From Alphaproteobacteria bacterium (lineage in GTDB: Bacteria; Pseudomonadota; Alphaproteobacteria; Paracaedibacterales; CAITNM01): a DNA stretch of 15,127 nucleotides. The notes under the pieces are model-generated. The model saw only the letters and a program-made list of their open reading frames with translations, made no database searches and was not told the origin of the DNA. The translations under genes and the position numbers were made by a program. Shown here in pieces: positions 13,906-15,127 of this stretch. Position 1 is the stretch's first letter; each line of letters starts with the position of its first letter. The DNA is taken from the NCBI GenBank assembly GCA_947499175.1, contig CANMNU010000023.1:1-15127 (forward strand). The letters run 5' to 3'.

Positions 13906-14580
13906 TTAGAACTTGTAACCTAGACCAAGCATAAAGCGGTGTTGATTAAAAGTTGATTTAACACCTAGATTTGAACCATTGGCTGCTTTTGCTTCTAGCG
14001 TTCCGCTGACTGGCGCAACATAAGTGTATTCACCGCGCACAAAAATATGCTTATTCACATACATTTCTGTACCTATTGATGGAGCAAAAGCAACCTTAGA
14101 AATAGTTTTTTTGTATTCCTTCTCCGCATTTCTCGCTACTCTGCCTAGATGATTAAGTTTTACTTTCCATTGAGCATGTTCAAGTCCAAGACCTAGGAAA
14201 ATCATAGTTTGTGGTGAAAAAACATAACCTAATCTAACTTTCGCACCAATATTGCCATTGTTTTGTGTTTTAATTTCTGCTTGACCATTGGGGCTCAACC
14301 ACAAAACCTTATTACTGTTAAGGTTTCCATAAACTTCACCGCCAACATACATAGATTGGCCAATACCCATACCATAACCAGTAAATAAACCACCAGTAAA
14401 TGATGTTTTGTTATTACTGTCTGTTCCTTTAGTATCAACATTTTTTAGTTCACTCTTTGTGTAATTCACACCTGCTTGTACACCAGCATAAAAACCACTA
14501 AAGTTTGAAGCGCAGTTTTCTGCACTTGCCGTTGTATTTAATACTGCCGCAGTTATTGCTGCGATTGCTAATTTTTTCAT
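13906..14580 (-). CDS. Outer-membrane beta-barrel protein (porin/Omp25-like family)
   Basis: The 224-residue protein has a classical signal peptide, MKKLAIAAITAAVLNTTASA, cleaved before ENCASN. It is followed by the FSGFYAGVQAGVNYT opening common in alphaproteobacterial small beta-barrel surface proteins. Alternating hydrophobic strands with aromatic girdles follow: GGLFTGYGMGIG, YVGGEVYGNL, IGAKVRLGYVF, MIFLGLGLEHAQWKV, FVRGEYTYVAPV. The C-terminus is GLGYKF, the terminal Phe being the usual BAM recognition signal. An eight-stranded barrel is likely. The Shine-Dalgarno AGGTGGAG precedes the ATG. The gene is convergent with the toxin-immunity unit and ends at the bidirectional terminator. Its upstream region holds two palindromes. 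The substrate or host role is unknown. Confidence 0.85.
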   Translation of the reverse strand: MKKLAIAAITAAVLNTTASAENCASNFSGFYAGVQAGVNYTKSELKNVDTKGTDSNNKTSFTGGLFTGYGMGIGQSMYVGGEVYGNLNSNKVLWLSPNGQAEIKTQNNGNIGAKVRLGYVFSPQTMIFLGLGLEHAQWKVKLNHLGRVARNAEKEYKKTISKVAFAPSIGTEMYVNKHIFVRGEYTYVAPVSGTLEAKAANGSNLGVKSTFNQHRFMLGLGYKF

Positions 14581-14621
14581 TGTTCTCCACCTAATAATTG
14601 AATAATCTATTGTCAGTCTAC

Positions 14622-14637
14622 ACTAAATTTTTTTAGT
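14622..14637. promoter_or_regulatory. Operator-like palindrome upstream of the beta-barrel gene
   Basis: ACTAAA-TTTT-TTTAGT is a perfect six-base inverted repeat about 42 nt upstream of the beta-barrel ATG, where a promoter is expected. A close relative, ACTAA-TTTTG-TTAGT, occurs at 14924-14938 between two divergent small ORFs. Shared binding by one regulator is possible but unproven, and the spacer is AT-rich. Confidence 0.3.
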
Positions 14638-14649
14638 AATACTTTACTG

Positions 14650-14663
14650 GTAAATTAATTTAC
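14650..14663. promoter_or_regulatory. Perfect 14-bp palindrome upstream of the beta-barrel gene
   Basis: GTAAATTAATTTAC is its own reverse complement and lies about 70 nt upstream of the beta-barrel ATG. On the minus strand TTTACC (14649-14654) within it could serve as a -35 element, but no convincing -10 follows at 17 bp. It is a candidate operator. The rest of the 14664-14789 spacer shows only an unsupported 35-codon plus-strand frame. Confidence 0.3.
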
Positions 14664-14789
14664 TCAATATTTTCAACATGTGGCAATTAATCATCACGTC
14701 GCCATATTTTTTATATAAACACCAATTTGGTTATACCGAGAATGAAGAAAAGCAGGTAAGTTTGCATTCAATGTTGACATTATAACTTA

Positions 14790-14909
14790 TTACAATTCGT
14801 ATTGACTCAATATCAATTTAATCATACAAATGCTCACAGCTGAAAGCACTCCAATTGCGATTAAAATAATGGCACCATATTTTATAAAATGTTTGAAATG
14901 ATTGTTCAT
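14790..14909 (-). CDS. Small single-helix membrane protein ORF (39 aa)
   Basis: The ORF starts with ATG at 14909 and ends with TAA at 14790. Its peptide has a polar, histidine-containing N-terminus (MNNHFKHFIKYG), one hydrophobic helix (about 13-30, AIILIAIGVLSAVSICMI) and a short tail. A TTTACA box at 14940-14945 (minus strand) and an AAAAAT 18 bp on could drive it, with the ACTAA...TTAGT palindrome in the spacer. No good Shine-Dalgarno is visible. It is divergent from another tiny hydrophobic ORF at 14970. The regular membrane-protein layout supports it; homology is unknown. Confidence 0.4.
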   Translation of the reverse strand: MNNHFKHFIKYGAIILIAIGVLSAVSICMIKLILSQYEL

Positions 14910-14923
14910 AGATTGATTTTTTC

Positions 14924-14956
14924 ACTAATTTTGTTAGTATGTAAATAGGTTAGTAT
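14924..14956. promoter_or_regulatory. Operator-like palindrome plus direct repeat between divergent mini-genes
   Basis: ACTAA-TTTTG-TTAGT (14924-14938) overlaps the first of two direct copies of GTTAGTAT (14933-14940 and 14949-14956), which are 16 bp apart. It lies between the starts of two small divergent ORFs (14909 and 14970). The arrangement resembles repeated half-sites of a regulator. Confidence 0.35.
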
Positions 14957-14969
14957 TTAAGGTTTTCTT

Positions 14970-15053
14970 ATGCAACTGCAGCCAGTAAAGGTAACACATG
15001 AAAAGAAGATAATACTTCTTTTCATGGCTCTAAGTCTAGTGTTCTTATTGTGA
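14970..15053 (+). CDS. Tiny hydrophobic peptide ORF (27 aa)
   Basis: ATG at 14970 follows AAGG by 7 nt. The peptide has a polar N-terminal half (MQLQPVKVTHEKK) and a hydrophobic C-terminal half ending SLVFLL. The middle of the ORF is a perfect 12-bp-stem hairpin (14997-15026), which might restrain translation or may be the real feature. Its 3' end overlaps the stop of a minus-strand gene by 9 nt. Coding status is uncertain. Confidence 0.3.
   Translation: MQLQPVKVTHEKKIILLFMALSLVFLL
14997..15026. repeat. Perfect 12-bp inverted repeat hairpin
   Basis: CATGAAAAGAAG (14997-15008) and CTTCTTTTCATG (15015-15026) are exact complements around a six-base loop, ATAATA. It lies inside the tiny plus-strand ORF and 19 bp from the stop of the minus-strand gene that enters from the right edge. 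It could help to end that gene's transcript, though no T run follows. Confidence 0.55.
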
Positions 15054-15127
15054 CTGTAGCATTGAGTTTTTAATTTTAGCTCTAGCTTGCTCATAGCTAA
15101 TATTTTGGACAAGCATTATTTCATGCG
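15045..15127 (-). CDS. 3' end of a gene cut by the right edge, unknown product
   Basis: Reading leftward from the right edge the frame stays open for 26 codons and ends with TAA at 15045. The visible C-terminus contains NISYEQARAKIKN and ends MLQSQ, a plausible charged helix with balanced codon use. The rest lies outside the window, so no function can be given. It is probably a real gene end rather than chance, because its composition differs from the AT-rich spacer around it. Confidence 0.4.
   Translation of the reverse strand, partial: HEIMLVQNISYEQARAKIKNSMLQSQ

Noticed and set aside
14678..14785. 35-codon plus-strand frame in the spacer upstream of the beta-barrel gene
   Set aside because: No ribosome site or promoter, no recognisable pattern, and no operon context. 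It is kept out of the feature list.
1..15127. tRNA, rRNA, CRISPR, transposase, integrase or plasmid origin
   Set aside because: No cloverleaf with a TTCRA arm, no regularly spaced direct repeats, no DDE or tyrosine-recombinase motifs and no iteron array were seen on either strand.

Overview
The window comes from a clearly AT-rich alphaproteobacterium. A host-associated lineage of the Rickettsiales/Holosporales kind is the best guess. The reasons are the compact biotin operon, the GatCAB transamidation operon, a MotB/OmpA-type protein with a typically alphaproteobacterial N-terminus, and a small surface beta-barrel protein. This taxonomic call is inference. No rRNA or tRNA gene, CRISPR array, transposase or insertion sequence was found.

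Layout. (1) 1-3058, plus strand: the end of a biotin operon, bioH-like (cut by the left edge), bioC, bioD, bioA. Genes overlap or nearly touch, and bioA runs 16 bp into the convergent ruvC. (2) 3043-5591: ruvC (minus), then ndk, a pgsA-type CDP-alcohol phosphatidyltransferase and an orphan MotB/OmpA-like protein (plus). (3) 5597-9640: a hairpin, then a minus-strand operon transcribed xthA, gatC, gatA, gatB. (4) 9641-15127: an accessory region. It has a G-rich tract, a ribbon-helix-helix-like gene with a 36-codon follower ORF, and a divergently placed 55-aa one-helix membrane protein. Then come an 848-aa secreted polymorphic toxin and its 149-aa immunity protein, tiny hydrophobic ORFs, a strong bidirectional terminator, an outer-membrane beta-barrel gene, and a cut gene at the right edge.

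How the genes work together. BioC and the BioH-like esterase make pimeloyl-ACP, and BioA and BioD carry out later steps of biotin synthesis; bioF and bioB are not in view. GatCAB corrects misacylated Asn-tRNA and/or Gln-tRNA. RuvC and XthA serve recombination and repair, Ndk the nucleotide pools, and the PgsA-type enzyme membrane phospholipid.

The most unusual part is the toxin-immunity pair at 10610-13614. The toxin has a Sec signal peptide, a short beta-solenoid-like region, helical regions and a C-terminal nuclease domain resembling CdiA-CT/PD-(D/E)XK tRNases. The next gene, 8 nt downstream, looks like a CdiI immunity protein of the DUF1436 type. It differs from classical contact-dependent inhibition in that the carrier is only about 700 residues, with no recognisable two-partner-secretion domain and no CdiB gene in the window. 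Several one-helix mini-proteins lie around it. Together these form a candidate compact intercellular-competition or host-interaction module.
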